Origin: a virus
Direction: 5' to 3' (one strand)
DNA: 64,000 bases
Virus record (IMG/VR): IMGVR_UViG_3300025030_000076
Coordinates: 1 to 64,000 of that record
Of the stretch, positions 1-8,162 are shown piece after piece. Both the position numbers and the translations under genes were made by a program. The notes under the pieces are model-generated. The model saw only the letters and a program-made list of their open reading frames with translations. It did not search any database and was not told the DNA's origin. Every line of letters begins with the position of its first letter. The first letter of the stretch is position 1.

Positions 1-51
1 GGAGCCGTTATTGATGCTAATCCCGTTCCATGTCAGCAAAAGAAGATTCAT
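1..51 (-). CDS. distal tail protein, first copy (partial, N-terminus only)
   Basis: The ATG at 51-49 overlaps the tape-measure stop as ATGA. The 17 residues visible before the window edge begin MNLLLLTWNGISINNGS and match exactly the start of the complete 638-aa gene at 52941-54857. The rest lies outside the window. The call rests on that identity and on the position just after the tape measure. Confidence 0.85.
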   Translation of the reverse strand, partial: MNLLLLTWNGISINNGS

Positions 52-2045
52 ACTCCGCCTAACTGCCCGCTGGTCGCTGCGATGAACGGGTTGGGATAAA
101 TGCAGTCATAGGCGATTTCACTCCACGAACCGACATTGATCGTCGCGCCCGCGAAGTATTGATTGACAACCGTTCCCGTTCCGCCGCCTGTACCACCGCC
201 GGTACTGCCAGTCCCGCTGCCCGTCATGCCGCCTACATACCCTCCCCAACCACCTGGACTACCGGAACCTGTAGAAGTGCCGGTATATGCGCCCTGGAGT
301 AATTCGGCCAGCGTCAAATCAGTCGTGATGACTTGCCATATATTTTGGAGTGTAAGAGCACTGAGCAGTGCGCCTATCTTCTCCCCCACCCAATCCACGA
401 AACCATTCCACATAAAGGCCATTCCATCCCATAGACCCTGGACGATATCTTTGCCGATCTCCATGAACACAGTCGATCGACTGGAAATGCCGAGCCATTT
501 CTTTATAGGGTCAATGATTTTCTCATGTACCCACGCGTTGGCATCCCATGACCAGTCGAAATCCACTACTTTTTGCCAGCCATCTTTGATGGCCTGCCCG
601 ATTTGTATCCAGGCATCTTTGCCGACTATGAAATCTACAATGCCAACCCAGGCCTCAACAAGTTTATCCATGATTGGGTCAACCAAATATGTTTGTAATG
701 TATACCCAACATCCACTCCCTCCATCGCGCCCTGCCATGCTTCGCTGATTGCGTTTTTCAAAGCAATACCCATTGGCCCCCAGTCGACCTGATTGACAAT
801 AATATCCAATCCCGCAAAAGTAAGTCGTATTACCTCAGCGACCACATCAGCAAGAGTATCAATAACTCCCGCCCAATTCGCCCCTGCAATAGCAGTAGTG
901 AGCGTGTCAACTAATTCTTGTATCTTGGTAGGCACATCAAGATTAGTCCAAATCTCAGAAAATAGATTGTGAATTGCCGTTCCCCAGCCTTCCGTCTCTC
1001 CTGTCTCTATAAAACTCTGAATGGCTGTAATAACATCCTCAAGTGGAGTACCTTCCCATACGATAGCCAGGTCAGCCAGCCCTTTCTTGAACGCCTCCAG
1101 CGGTTCAAGTCCTAAATTCAATCCGCCCTGCATGACAATCAGGGCATATCCAATGTCATGCAATATAGGCGATAAATTCTCAAGATCAAGCATCGCCGCG
1201 CCGAGTGCGGACAAAAAAGGTATATCGCCCTCTGATCTCAATAGATCATTGAATCTTTCAAAGAAGCCAATTACTCCTTGAATAACAGGGTTGGTATCGG
1301 CAAATTCCATTAACTTCGTAAGCAAATCACCAAGCACAGCCAGGACAGGCCCTCCTATTATTTCCTTCATTTCATCCAGTTTATTTTTGGCAATCTCCAC
1401 TTGGCCCGCGAATGTCTGTCCCATTGCCTCAGCCAATCCGCCGACCTGCTGTTCCACTTCTGTCAGGATGATATTTTGCGCGGCGGCCACGTTACCCGTT
1501 TCCACGAAATTCTTTATCATTTCCTTTTGAGCGTCAGTGAAGGTGACGCCCGCACGCGTCAGTGAGCCGAGCATATTCAAGGGATCATTCAAGGCCTTGC
1601 CTAATTGCATGGCGGCGGAATCGACGCTCCCGAATATCTCCGCCATGTCGAGCATCGCCGGGACGGTTCGCTCAAAAGTTTCCCCGCTGATATTGCGAAA
1701 CGTCAAAAGCAGGGACGCTCCAGCTAGGATAGTCTCATCGGAGAAACGCGTTATCCCCTGGAGCGAACCCGCCATACTTTGTAATTGCTCGGATGTCAAT
1801 CCAGCCGCTCCCTCTGTCGCTCTCAAGATACCTTCCAGTCGTGCGATAGCCTGCTCGCTCTCGCTGGCTGATACCACAAATTGATTGCCGAACTCAACGA
1901 TATTATTAAATGCACCGGCAAGCAAATCGAAACCGGCCTTGATACCAGTGACGATATTACCAAGATTGGAAAGAGCGCCGCCGATGTTCCCAAACATCCC
2001 CGACGTTTCATCTTTGCCTTGTATAACGATTTCAACAATCGCCAC
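48..2045 (-). CDS. tail tape measure protein, first copy (665 aa)
   Basis: This long protein would set siphovirus tail length and thread the tail tube. It has an Ala/Gly-rich N-terminus with alternating hydrophobic helices, repeated hydrophobic stretches in the middle, and a Gly/Ser/Thr-rich low-complexity segment near residue 600. Its C-terminus is almost the same as that of the second copy (54854-57043). The start is a GTG at 2045 with AGGAG six bases upstream. It follows the tail chaperone pair and overlaps the distal tail gene by ATGA, the usual siphovirus order. At 665 aa it is shorter than the 729-aa second copy, and the middle parts differ much more than the ends. The family is inferred from size, composition and position rather than a catalytic motif. 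Confidence 0.85.
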   Translation of the reverse strand: MAIVEIVIQGKDETSGMFGNIGGALSNLGNIVTGIKAGFDLLAGAFNNIVEFGNQFVVSASESEQAIARLEGILRATEGAAGLTSEQLQSMAGSLQGITRFSDETILAGASLLLTFRNISGETFERTVPAMLDMAEIFGSVDSAAMQLGKALNDPLNMLGSLTRAGVTFTDAQKEMIKNFVETGNVAAAQNIILTEVEQQVGGLAEAMGQTFAGQVEIAKNKLDEMKEIIGGPVLAVLGDLLTKLMEFADTNPVIQGVIGFFERFNDLLRSEGDIPFLSALGAAMLDLENLSPILHDIGYALIVMQGGLNLGLEPLEAFKKGLADLAIVWEGTPLEDVITAIQSFIETGETEGWGTAIHNLFSEIWTNLDVPTKIQELVDTLTTAIAGANWAGVIDTLADVVAEVIRLTFAGLDIIVNQVDWGPMGIALKNAISEAWQGAMEGVDVGYTLQTYLVDPIMDKLVEAWVGIVDFIVGKDAWIQIGQAIKDGWQKVVDFDWSWDANAWVHEKIIDPIKKWLGISSRSTVFMEIGKDIVQGLWDGMAFMWNGFVDWVGEKIGALLSALTLQNIWQVITTDLTLAELLQGAYTGTSTGSGSPGGWGGYVGGMTGSGTGSTGGGTGGGTGTVVNQYFAGATINVGSWSEIAYDCIYPNPFIAATSGQLGGV

Positions 2046-2048
2046 GTA

Positions 2049-2593
2049 TCACTCCTGAAAATGCTGGTTTACCTGCGTTCGTTCCCGTTCTATCTTCGCA
2101 TTCAATTCATTGATATATAAAGTGAGCCTTAATTGCCATACATACCGCCGCCAGCGCGACGGTTTTTCGCCTGTGATTTTCCAGGGTAATTGATGCAAAG
2201 CGAACGCTAACGCTACAACGTCGAACCATCCGGGGAGGTCTGCGGGGTCAGGGAATTGACTTCTGAAGTAGAGTTCAATTGACCCCCTTTCGCGTTTGGG
2301 ATGGTAGATTCCACAAGTGCTTCGCTAAATTTGTTGATAGCATCCGTCGCTTCATCCCGACTCAATTCATCAAATATTTCATACGCTTCGTCTTGCGGAA
2401 TGTACTGATTATTTTCGTCAGCCATGAAGCGGCAGGATAGAATCTGGATTTGTTCCAGAAACTCGTCGGTAATACCTTCGCCTTGTTCTTTCAAGCGCCT
2501 GAATTTTTGCACCTTTTTTACATCTTTCCACTTCAGGCGCTTCCCTATTGTTTTTGCGTCGAACAAAAACTTAATGTGTATATCCTCAGACAT
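2049..2593 (-). CDS. tail assembly chaperone, -1 frameshift product (GT-like), first copy
   Basis: After the short product's stop (2213) the -1 frame stays open from the AAAGGGGGT run at 2290-2282 to a TGA at 2049-2051, four bases before the tape-measure GTG. The extension reads as real protein, with segments such as LPGWFDVV and LPWKITGEKPSRWRRYVWQL. The same extension is open in the second module, with silent or conservative changes until a different C-terminal tail. Lambda G/GT-type frameshifting is standard for this gene pair. The exact slip codon is inferred: the run is not a textbook XXXYYYZ heptamer. Confidence 0.7.
2213..2593 (-). CDS. tail assembly chaperone, short product (G-like), first copy
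   Basis: This 126-aa acidic, charged protein sits between the tail tube and the tape measure, where siphovirus tail chaperones lie. It contains the A3G5 run (2290-2283) proposed as a -1 slip site (see the overlapping entry). Its homologue at 57984-58364 differs at only a few residues. The HNH leader at 2625 lies just upstream on the other strand. The role is inferred from synteny and frameshift architecture. Confidence 0.7.
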   Translation of the reverse strand: MSEDIHIKFLFDAKTIGKRLKWKDVKKVQKFRRLKEQGEGITDEFLEQIQILSCRFMADENNQYIPQDEAYEIFDELSRDEATDAINKFSEALVESTIPNAKGGQLNSTSEVNSLTPQTSPDGSTL

Positions 2594-2624
2594 TACAAAC
2601 TACTTTCTGCCCGTAGGCGTGTGG

Positions 2625-2747
2625 TATAATCGTTCTTGTCTAGGTGCTTGCGGTTCTGCTTCTTTTTGTTTCTCATGTCAGCCCTTTGCCCGCGCACCTA
2701 GACAGTGAAGCGGATTTGCGAAGGGCTGGCTCCTTTAAGAGGACAAA
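2625..2747 (+). promoter_or_regulatory. promoter and folded leader of the HNH gene (first module)
   Basis: An extended -10 (TGG-TATAAT, hexamer 2625-2630) is followed by two interleaved inverted repeats. GTCTAGGTGC (2638-2647) pairs with GCACCTAGAC (2694-2703). AGCCCTTTGC (2680-2689) pairs, with one wobble, with GCGAAGGGCT (2718-2727). The order A-B-A'-B' allows a pseudoknot or two alternative folds just upstream of the ribosome-binding site (AGAGGA). Leaders at 10563 and 57048 have the same layout with unrelated stem sequences. Confidence 0.65.
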
Positions 2748-3029
2748 ATGATTTGTAAAATCTGCGGCATTAATCCAGCGCCGAAGCCTAAATACTATGG
2801 ACTTTGCGCCAATTGCCGATCCAAGAAGTACGATTTTTCCAAAGGCAAAACGTGTATGTATTGCGGCGTAAAAATCACCAACAAGATAGTTCATCACATA
2901 AACCTAAACAAATCTGATAATCGAAACTGTAATCTTTTGATTTGCACAAATAGTTATCACCGTTGGCTTCATCACCACATGGCTGTTGTATGGGTCAAAG
3001 AACACCCAGAACTCAAGGCACCGTACTAA
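2748..3029 (+). CDS. HNH homing endonuclease (93 aa)
   Basis: The protein has paired cysteines at the N-terminus (CKIC, CANC, CMYC) and an HNH core with HHINLNKSDNRNCNLL and a later YHRWLHHH, typical of small phage HNH nucleases. It lies on the strand opposite the late operon, between chaperone and tube genes, and its end overlaps the tube gene end by 17 bases. The second module has no insertion at this junction: only 29 bases separate the two genes there. It has its own promoter and folded leader. Homing between related phages is the expected role; the cleavage target is unknown. Confidence 0.85.
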   Translation: MICKICGINPAPKPKYYGLCANCRSKKYDFSKGKTCMYCGVKITNKIVHHINLNKSDNRNCNLLICTNSYHRWLHHHMAVVWVKEHPELKAPY

Positions 3030-4014
3030 GCTCCACCGCGACCACTACGGACCCGGCGGCGGCGGCAGTAGTGTCATAGGCTGACACAAATTTACCCGTC
3101 ACAATATCATTGCCATTGGCTTCCCCGATCTTCGAGAAACTCTCCCAATAGCCGGGGAGATTGATCTTCAGGGTGGGAACGCTGTATGTCGTGCCGGGAG
3201 TGGCGAACGCCGTTAAACCTTCGACTTTGACTTGCAGTAGGACGGGGGTTTGGGCGCGCCACAAGACTTTCTGCGCGGCGGCGATTGCATCATGCTCGAA
3301 TTCCAGGTCACAGGTAACTACATAATCCGTGCCTTGCGTGAACGAAAAGTCAAGACGCCCGTCCGCCGTATCCTTCGCTTCGATCCCCGATGCGAACTTG
3401 AAATTGACGCCGCGCACCGTGTTGGACTTGATCGTTGTTCCAATTGTGCCGCCGATTGCATCCTGGTAGATTTTCGTCAACCCGAAATTCATGTTATTGA
3501 CGGCTAACAAGGACAGCCCAGCCGAAAATGCGCCCAGGGCAGGGGCGCGCCCCTGGATGTTTGCCTGTAGCTGATATGCGGTGCGCCCATTGCCGGATAG
3601 CGTCCAGTCCTTGACGAAACAATACGCCATGCGTTCGACTTCGTTATCATCTCCGCTCTCGATGGAATAAGTCTTGATCGCGTTGCCTGCGGTAGTGGGG
3701 AACGCATAGGTATAGATATAATCCGTCCCTGCGCCATCCTGAGAACCGGCAACGGTTTTTACACTCATTTCCAGGATATGCAGGAGACTTTCAAATGTCG
3801 CGGGGGTTTGACTGATTGCCAGCGTTCCGCCCTTCATCGGAACATTCGTGCGGGTCGTGCCGCTGATGATTCCGATGTCCTCACTGACACGTTGCACCTG
3901 GATATTGTCCAGGATCGTCCCGATGCCGCGAAAAACAAACGTCGCGGATGAGGTTGTCCCGGCTGTTGCCTCCCTGTAAAATTGTAACTTTCTCAAACTT
4001 CTACGACCAGCCAT
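3013..4014 (-). CDS. major tail (tube) protein, first copy (333 aa)
   Basis: This probably forms the tail tube. It is a beta-rich protein with a basic start (MAGRRSLRKLQFYREAT), many alternating Thr/Val strands and a polar Ala-rich C-terminus. The second copy (58394-59395) is collinear with about ten substitutions over 333 residues by eye. It lies upstream of the chaperone and downstream of the tail-completion genes, the standard place for the tube gene. No single motif proves the family; the call comes from size, fold-like composition and order. The convergent HNH gene overlaps its last 17 bases. Confidence 0.75.
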   Translation of the reverse strand: MAGRRSLRKLQFYREATAGTTSSATFVFRGIGTILDNIQVQRVSEDIGIISGTTRTNVPMKGGTLAISQTPATFESLLHILEMSVKTVAGSQDGAGTDYIYTYAFPTTAGNAIKTYSIESGDDNEVERMAYCFVKDWTLSGNGRTAYQLQANIQGRAPALGAFSAGLSLLAVNNMNFGLTKIYQDAIGGTIGTTIKSNTVRGVNFKFASGIEAKDTADGRLDFSFTQGTDYVVTCDLEFEHDAIAAAQKVLWRAQTPVLLQVKVEGLTAFATPGTTYSVPTLKINLPGYWESFSKIGEANGNDIVTGKFVSAYDTTAAAAGSVVVAVELSTVP

Positions 4015-4217
4015 TATTTACCTTCCTTTGCCGCTATTACCTTTTTTTGTTCGGCTGTTGGTTTCTTGTAGAGGCCGCTCGCAAGTATCCCGGCCTCATC
4101 TATTCCAATTTCCTTCCAGAGTTCCGCACGCTCGGCGAAATCTTCGTCCGTCAGGTCGCGGGCGGGTACGTGTATGATCGCGTCTCCCTGGCCTATGTAA
4201 TGTAATTTAATTGCCAT
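4014..4217 (-). CDS. small conserved virion-operon protein, first copy
   Basis: The gene encodes 67 aa beginning MAIKLHYIGQGDAIIHVPAR. This start is chosen because AGGTGAAC precedes it and because the second copy (59395-59601) starts at the same Met. The last base is shared with the tube gene start. It has a short N-terminal beta segment and an acidic helix with DEDFAERAELWKE. Function is not recognised; it may be a tail-assembly accessory. Confidence 0.7.
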   Translation of the reverse strand: MAIKLHYIGQGDAIIHVPARDLTDEDFAERAELWKEIGIDEAGILASGLYKKPTAEQKKVIAAKEGK

Positions 4218-4410
4218 GTTCACCTGCCTCTTGGTTTTCTTTTTCCAGTTCTACCAGTATTAATTTCTGAGCGCCTACAGTGTCACCTGCTTCATATAGT
4301 CTTTGAATTTCTTCGGTGTTTTCTATCGGCGGCGAAGCTACAACACGATGAAATTTCAAAGCGCCTTTCAGATATTCTTCATACATCTTAGCCAAATCAG
4401 GGATTGTCAT
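4207..4410 (-). CDS. small hypothetical protein present only in the first module
   Basis: This 67-aa helical, acidic protein (MTIPDLAKMYEEYLKGALKF...) overlaps both neighbours by a few bases. The second module lacks it: there 59612 and 59601 are only ten bases apart. It is therefore an insertion or deletion difference between the modules. Function is unknown. Confidence 0.6.
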   Translation of the reverse strand: MTIPDLAKMYEEYLKGALKFHRVVASPPIENTEEIQRLYEAGDTVGAQKLILVELEKENQEAGEHGN

Positions 4411-4814
4411 AATCCTACTCTCCGCGCCACCATCGTGATCTCATCTTCGATTGCCTTCGGAAGTTTTGCTACTTCTTCCTCCTGCACGTCGCGCAGCAGA
4501 TTCCAGCGCCCTTCGTGCATCCAGGCTTGTTCCAGGCCGTAGGCGTTGCCCACGACATATTTTGTGTATGGCGTGTCGTTGCGCGTGGTATAGCCGTTCG
4601 TGTTCGGTATAATCATCCAACCACCGCCGAGCCTGCCTGTGCGGATATATGTCTGCGCCGGTCGCTCAGGCGGGTAAATCTTCATCCGGCGGACAATTGC
4701 CTGTGATGTCTGGTAGATTTGCAAGCGCCCGACTTTTGGGATCTCCGCCGACAAATCTTGCAAACCGCGCCGCACAATATCGGCGTTGTTGATCTGGATG
4801 GATAACTGCGTCAT
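4407..4814 (-). CDS. HK97 gp10-like tail-completion / head-closure protein, first copy
   Basis: The 135-aa protein starts with a hydrophobic strand, then a helix with arginines. A central RTGRLGGGWMI motif follows, then a WMHEGRWNLLRDV segment typical of gp10-like neck proteins. It overlaps the upstream gene by four bases. The homologue at 59612-60019 is almost identical. Position between connector and tube genes supports a neck or tail-terminator role. Confidence 0.65.
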   Translation of the reverse strand: MTQLSIQINNADIVRRGLQDLSAEIPKVGRLQIYQTSQAIVRRMKIYPPERPAQTYIRTGRLGGGWMIIPNTNGYTTRNDTPYTKYVVGNAYGLEQAWMHEGRWNLLRDVQEEEVAKLPKAIEDEITMVARRVGL

Positions 4815-5242
4815 AGATTTATCTTCTGCTTCACGTTCTCAAGCATTGCCCGGTAACCTACGCAATCCACGCTTGAATAAATATATACGGGCAGGAATTC
4901 CCAGCGCAAAATTCCAAAGGTGTCAATAGACGCATCGAAGAAGCGACTGGTAGTCGTGATCTCGGTCAGAAGCGCCGCGTCAACCAGGTCTACAATCGGC
5001 AAAAGCGCGGCGATGTTCAATGCGAGATTGGTGTGCGGCGTCAGGATGTCAACAGCAATCGTAGCAAGGTGCTGCATCGTCCCGGTTTCGCTGATCTCAG
5101 TCATTGATGTCATAAGGTATGTCAATGCGAAAATCCGTTCGTTGATGTTTTCCTGCGGCGTCGCGGGCGCGGCTCCGATGCCCGCCACCGCCGCCACTAC
5201 CTCCGCGACTTCCGTTACCGCTGTGGTGTAGTCCTGCGTCAT
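4811..5242 (-). CDS. neck / tail-terminator-like protein, first copy
   Basis: The 143-aa protein has an Ala-rich helical N-terminus (TEVAEVVAAVAGIGAAPATP) and a C-terminal VYIYSSVDCVGYRAMLENV segment. It is collinear with 60016-60447, with only a handful of substitutions. Here it starts with ATG supplied by an inserted 113-bp element. In the second module the same gene starts with GTG and overlaps the connector stop. The structural role is inferred from neighbours. Confidence 0.65.
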   Translation of the reverse strand: MTQDYTTAVTEVAEVVAAVAGIGAAPATPQENINERIFALTYLMTSMTEISETGTMQHLATIAVDILTPHTNLALNIAALLPIVDLVDAALLTEITTTSRFFDASIDTFGILRWEFLPVYIYSSVDCVGYRAMLENVKQKINL

Positions 5243-5353
5243 TGTGATAAAATCCTATTGGTGGTGGTGTAAGAGACAGCATAGCGACGCGTAAGAAGAT
5301 GCAGGTAAAAATCCTGCCCACCAAAAGAGACGCCTTCGGGTGTCTCTTTTTTC
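5241..5353 (+). ncRNA. 113-bp inserted element with promoter-like -10 and terminator
   Basis: The second module joins the two flanking genes directly (gcgtc|acgtaat), so this block is an insertion in the first. It carries TGA-TAAAAT, an extended -10 like those before the homing genes. TTGGTGG/CCACCAA and AAGAGAC/GTCTCTT arms are interleaved. It ends in a Rho-independent terminator: AAGAGAC, a UUCG-type loop, GTCTCTT, then a T run. No reading frame of note is present. It looks like a homing-gene leader whose coding part is replaced by a terminator, or a small RNA gene. Confidence 0.5.
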
Positions 5354-6296
5354 ACGTAATCCTCACATAAGGACACAGGAGTTTTTCTACATCAGGATCA
5401 AGCGCTGGAATGGTTAGAGTGATCGTGCCAACGCTGGACGCCCCGGCCTGTCCAAGCGCCGTGTTGAAGCGTTTGTATTCGCGATTGCTTTGCAGGATAC
5501 AGGCCAGTACAACGGTTTTCGGGACTGCCGCCCAGCCGAACGAAGCAGTGACTTTCACGCCCTTTTTTGTGCCGGGGAATGAGTAATCGCCTTCGGGCGT
5601 GGTCTCTATCATCTGGTAAGGCCAGCCATCCAGTGTCGCGTTGAACGATGTCAAGTCGTAGTCTGTCGTTGCCCAGGTGGTTTCATATGTTCGGTCGCCG
5701 TCCTCATCCGTTACGAGCGTCAGCCCGCTTGAGGTCGAGATGTCATCTACAAAGACAAGATCGCCTTCGTCCGCGGTGTAATATCTTGTTTCGGATGCTG
5801 AGAAAAAGCGCCGGGCGCATTTGTTGTCTATCAAGCGCGAGACGGCTTCGATGATGGTTTCCAAAATCTCATCATGGGTTGTGTTCGAGAAGTTCAGCAC
5901 GTCAGACGATTTCACCTGCGCGAGCGTACAGTAGCCGTTTGTCAGCCCCGTTCCTGCGGTCGTGTTCGTGGATGTTGGCGCGGCGGTCAGGCCGGTACAC
6001 GTGCCGTTGGCAATGGCGATATTCAGCGTGTCATCATTGGCGACCGCGACATGCTTCGTCAGGACTACATTTGCGCCAGAGCCTGAGACCAAAAACAACG
6101 CCGCCACATCTACATCGAAGGCAAGCGCCGTGCGTATCAACCCACCAACGATGGAGGCGGTATCTGCTGACGTGACGGCGACAGAAACGGCCTTCGGCGT
6201 GTTTGCCATGCCGAGCGCGGTTATAGTGACGGTAGCGTTCCCCGTCCCGGTGACTGTTCCGACGACGGTTGAAGTTTCCACTTGCTTGATGGTCAT
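5352..6296 (-). CDS. head-tail connector with N-terminal beta domain, first copy
   Basis: Of the 314 aa, the first 120 or so are Thr/Val/Ala-rich beta sequence. The remainder resembles gp6-type head-tail adaptors: TLAQVKSSDVL, then a helix TTHDEILETIIEAVSRLIDNKCARRFF, then RYYTADEGDLVFVDDI. It sits between the head genes and gp10-like neck protein and overlaps the methyltransferase by four bases. The homologue is 60444-61388. The N-terminal domain may decorate the neck; that part is inference. Confidence 0.65.
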   Translation of the reverse strand: MTIKQVETSTVVGTVTGTGNATVTITALGMANTPKAVSVAVTSADTASIVGGLIRTALAFDVDVAALFLVSGSGANVVLTKHVAVANDDTLNIAIANGTCTGLTAAPTSTNTTAGTGLTNGYCTLAQVKSSDVLNFSNTTHDEILETIIEAVSRLIDNKCARRFFSASETRYYTADEGDLVFVDDISTSSGLTLVTDEDGDRTYETTWATTDYDLTSFNATLDGWPYQMIETTPEGDYSFPGTKKGVKVTASFGWAAVPKTVVLACILQSNREYKRFNTALGQAGASSVGTITLTIPALDPDVEKLLCPYVRIT

Positions 6297-6919
6297 GCAA
6301 GCTCCATAATCATCTGCTGTTGTGCCTCTGCAATGCGCTTCTCTGCAATAGCGAAATACTTAGGCGAAATCTCAATGCCTGTAAAATCACAACCTAATTG
6401 CGCCGCAGCTACGCCCGTGCTACCAGACCCCATAAACGGGTCAAGGATAGTTTTGGCCTTCGCAATCTCAATACACCACTTCATAAGCGAAATCGGTTTC
6501 TGTGTTGGATGTAAGCCATTCTCTTTCATCATGGCGGCTCTGGAATAAGTAAAAATCCTCACCGCCTTATCTTGGCTGCTCCAAGCGAGCTCGCCATCCG
6601 CAAGACTAAAATCCCGCTGCCCCTTATCCCACATCAGCCACTGTTGCGACGGCGGCAAACAATCCGAAAAGTAATTACCGCCCCAAATAATTACAACCTT
6701 TCCAATTCTCAGCAACTGGTCAAAATGCTCTCTTGTTGGTCGCCACTTATCCCAATCACCATCGGGACGGAAATCGCGCCAGCCGTTCTTAGGATTGCGC
6801 CCCCCGCCGTTTATGTAGTTGATTCCATACGGCGGGTCAGTAATCACAGCATCCACGCTCTTATCAGCCAGCGTTGGCAATATCTCAAGGCAGTCGCCCA
6901 GTCGTAAGTCAATCGTCAT
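6293..6919 (-). CDS. DNA methyltransferase, N6-adenine or N4-cytosine, beta-class layout
   Basis: The catalytic motif TDPPYGINY comes first (near residue 36) and the SAM-binding motif DPFMGSGSTGVAA near the C-terminus, the order of beta-class methyltransferases. HPTQKP before the SAM site is also typical. It is inserted in the virion operon between connector and glycosyltransferase. The second module has a 61-aa gene (61385-61570) there instead. Its two ends are very similar to the methyltransferase at 32237-33007 (LGDCLEILP near the start, YFAIAEKRI plus a QQQMIME tail), so the two are paralogues. It probably protects phage DNA; specificity is unknown. Confidence 0.85.
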   Translation of the reverse strand: MTIDLRLGDCLEILPTLADKSVDAVITDPPYGINYINGGGRNPKNGWRDFRPDGDWDKWRPTREHFDQLLRIGKVVIIWGGNYFSDCLPPSQQWLMWDKGQRDFSLADGELAWSSQDKAVRIFTYSRAAMMKENGLHPTQKPISLMKWCIEIAKAKTILDPFMGSGSTGVAAAQLGCDFTGIEISPKYFAIAEKRIAEAQQQMIMELA

Positions 6920-7662
6920 TCCGCCACCGCCTCCGGCTCTCCTGTGTTATGAAAATCGCTCACGCTATCCCAGGCGATAAAATCTGCGCTGGATGTGGGA
7001 ATATCGCCAGCTACATGACCTGCTATACAGGAGCGGTCTACAAACGCTTCATACCCGGCTTGCCGCGCGTACTCGTAGAAGCGACGATCTTCCCCGCCGC
7101 CCGAAGTCTCGTTGTCGCAGGCGAACCACAGGCCGTCTCCCTGGTCGGGAACTTTTGCGCGGATGTCCTCAAGCACAGTCCGGTGTATTAGCGTGCAGGC
7201 GGTTGCGGTGAAGCCGACAGAGACAAGCGCATCGTCCGGGCAGGGGTCTATTAGGAACGGCCCGAACTTGATCCACTCTTTGTGGTCGTAGAACCAATCA
7301 CGCGTATCATTGATCCGCATCACATAATGGCCCTCATCGCCGTCGTAGGACTTCCAAATCTGCGGGACGACCGGGTTATGTCTCATGAACACTAGCGCCG
7401 ATATGAGAGGCTTATCCCAGGACAAAAGGCGCGTAAGTGTTTCAGGGACAAATACAACATCGTGGTGAGTGCTGAACATCCATTCGGCGTCGGTTGCGAG
7501 AAACTCCCGCACAATATCGTTCCAGATGACGCGAACCGATCCCGCGCCGCTCTGTCTAAATGTCCGCTTTGCGCCCTCGGGCAACAGCAGGTTTACCCAC
7601 GAGTGGACGCACGACCACGGAGGCGGCGCGCCAGATGAGGGAACCCAGTGGAATATGTGCAA
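6916..7662 (-). CDS. GT-A type glycosyltransferase in the virion operon, first copy
   Basis: The 248-aa protein fits a family-2-like glycosyltransferase: an N-terminal nucleotide-binding region, a THHDVVFVPETL segment where an acidic metal motif is expected, and a C-terminal FYEYARQAGYEAFVDRSC. The start is taken as TTG at 7662 with GGAAAG upstream, because both modules share it. It is conserved in the second module (61551-62306) next to capsid and decoration genes, so it may modify virion proteins or the host surface. Acceptor and donor are unknown. The sugar-synthesis genes at 11666-18903 could supply the donor; this link is inference. Confidence 0.65.
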   Translation of the reverse strand: MHIFHWVPSSGAPPPWSCVHSWVNLLLPEGAKRTFRQSGAGSVRVIWNDIVREFLATDAEWMFSTHHDVVFVPETLTRLLSWDKPLISALVFMRHNPVVPQIWKSYDGDEGHYVMRINDTRDWFYDHKEWIKFGPFLIDPCPDDALVSVGFTATACTLIHRTVLEDIRAKVPDQGDGLWFACDNETSGGGEDRRFYEYARQAGYEAFVDRSCIAGHVAGDIPTSSADFIAWDSVSDFHNTGEPEAVAE

Positions 7663-7677
7663 AACAAAACGCTTTCC

Positions 7678-7703
7678 GGGGGAGGCAATTGCTCGCCTCC
7701 CCC
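7678..7703 (-). terminator. conserved hairpin after the capsid-decoration genes
   Basis: GGGGGAGGC (7678-7686) pairs perfectly with GCCTCCCCC (7695-7703). On the minus strand a short GC gap and a few T residues follow. The same hairpin lies at 62322-62347 in the second module. It probably acts as a partial terminator or mRNA stabiliser below the highly expressed capsid genes. Confidence 0.5.
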
Positions 7704-7713
7704 TTATCAGTTG

Positions 7714-8151
7714 TTAGACGGTTACGACTTCGACGCTGGATGCTGTTGGCGGACGATTGATGCCGTTGTACAGTTCCACCACGCATGAATGCGGGACGGC
7801 TGTCGAGAGCAGTGATCCACCGGAGACAAGCAACCAGGGCGTGCCCGCCGAAATAGGCACATCCACTTCTAGCGTGACCGAGGTGCTCGATAGCACGCCG
7901 GAGGTCACAGCGGCCAGGGATGCACTGGCAATAGCGGCGTAAGTTGCGCCGGATGTGGACGCCTGCCAGGGGCCAATACCCGCCGAAAGTGCGGCGGTTG
8001 TGGCAGCGCCATTGCCGAAATTGAAGATGAAGTGCGCGCGGGAGTATCCGGTCGCGTCGACCTTTGTTCCGACCAGCGCACCAACTTGTCCGCCGCTGGC
8101 TGCTACTGCAACCATCGACTTCTGAATATCAGGGTTTTTATTGCGTGACAT
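7714..8151 (-). CDS. head decoration-like protein, first copy (145 aa)
   Basis: Start at 8151 (MSRNKNPDIQKS) is chosen because GAGGTGATAAC precedes it and the second module has the same start (62802). The protein is Ala/Ser/Thr/Gly-rich and predicted all-beta, with no charged core, like capsid-bound decoration or stabilising proteins. It lies 11 bases below the capsid gene. The homologue at 62365-62802 is nearly identical. Function is inferred from position and composition. Confidence 0.55.
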   Translation of the reverse strand: MSRNKNPDIQKSMVAVAASGGQVGALVGTKVDATGYSRAHFIFNFGNGAATTAALSAGIGPWQASTSGATYAAIASASLAAVTSGVLSSTSVTLEVDVPISAGTPWLLVSGGSLLSTAVPHSCVVELYNGINRPPTASSVEVVTV

Positions 8152-8162
8152 GTTATCACCTC

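Noticed and set aside
163-792. Pro-rich plus-strand frame
   Set aside because: Its Pro runs are the complement of the Gly-rich tail of the tape measure; no ribosome site.
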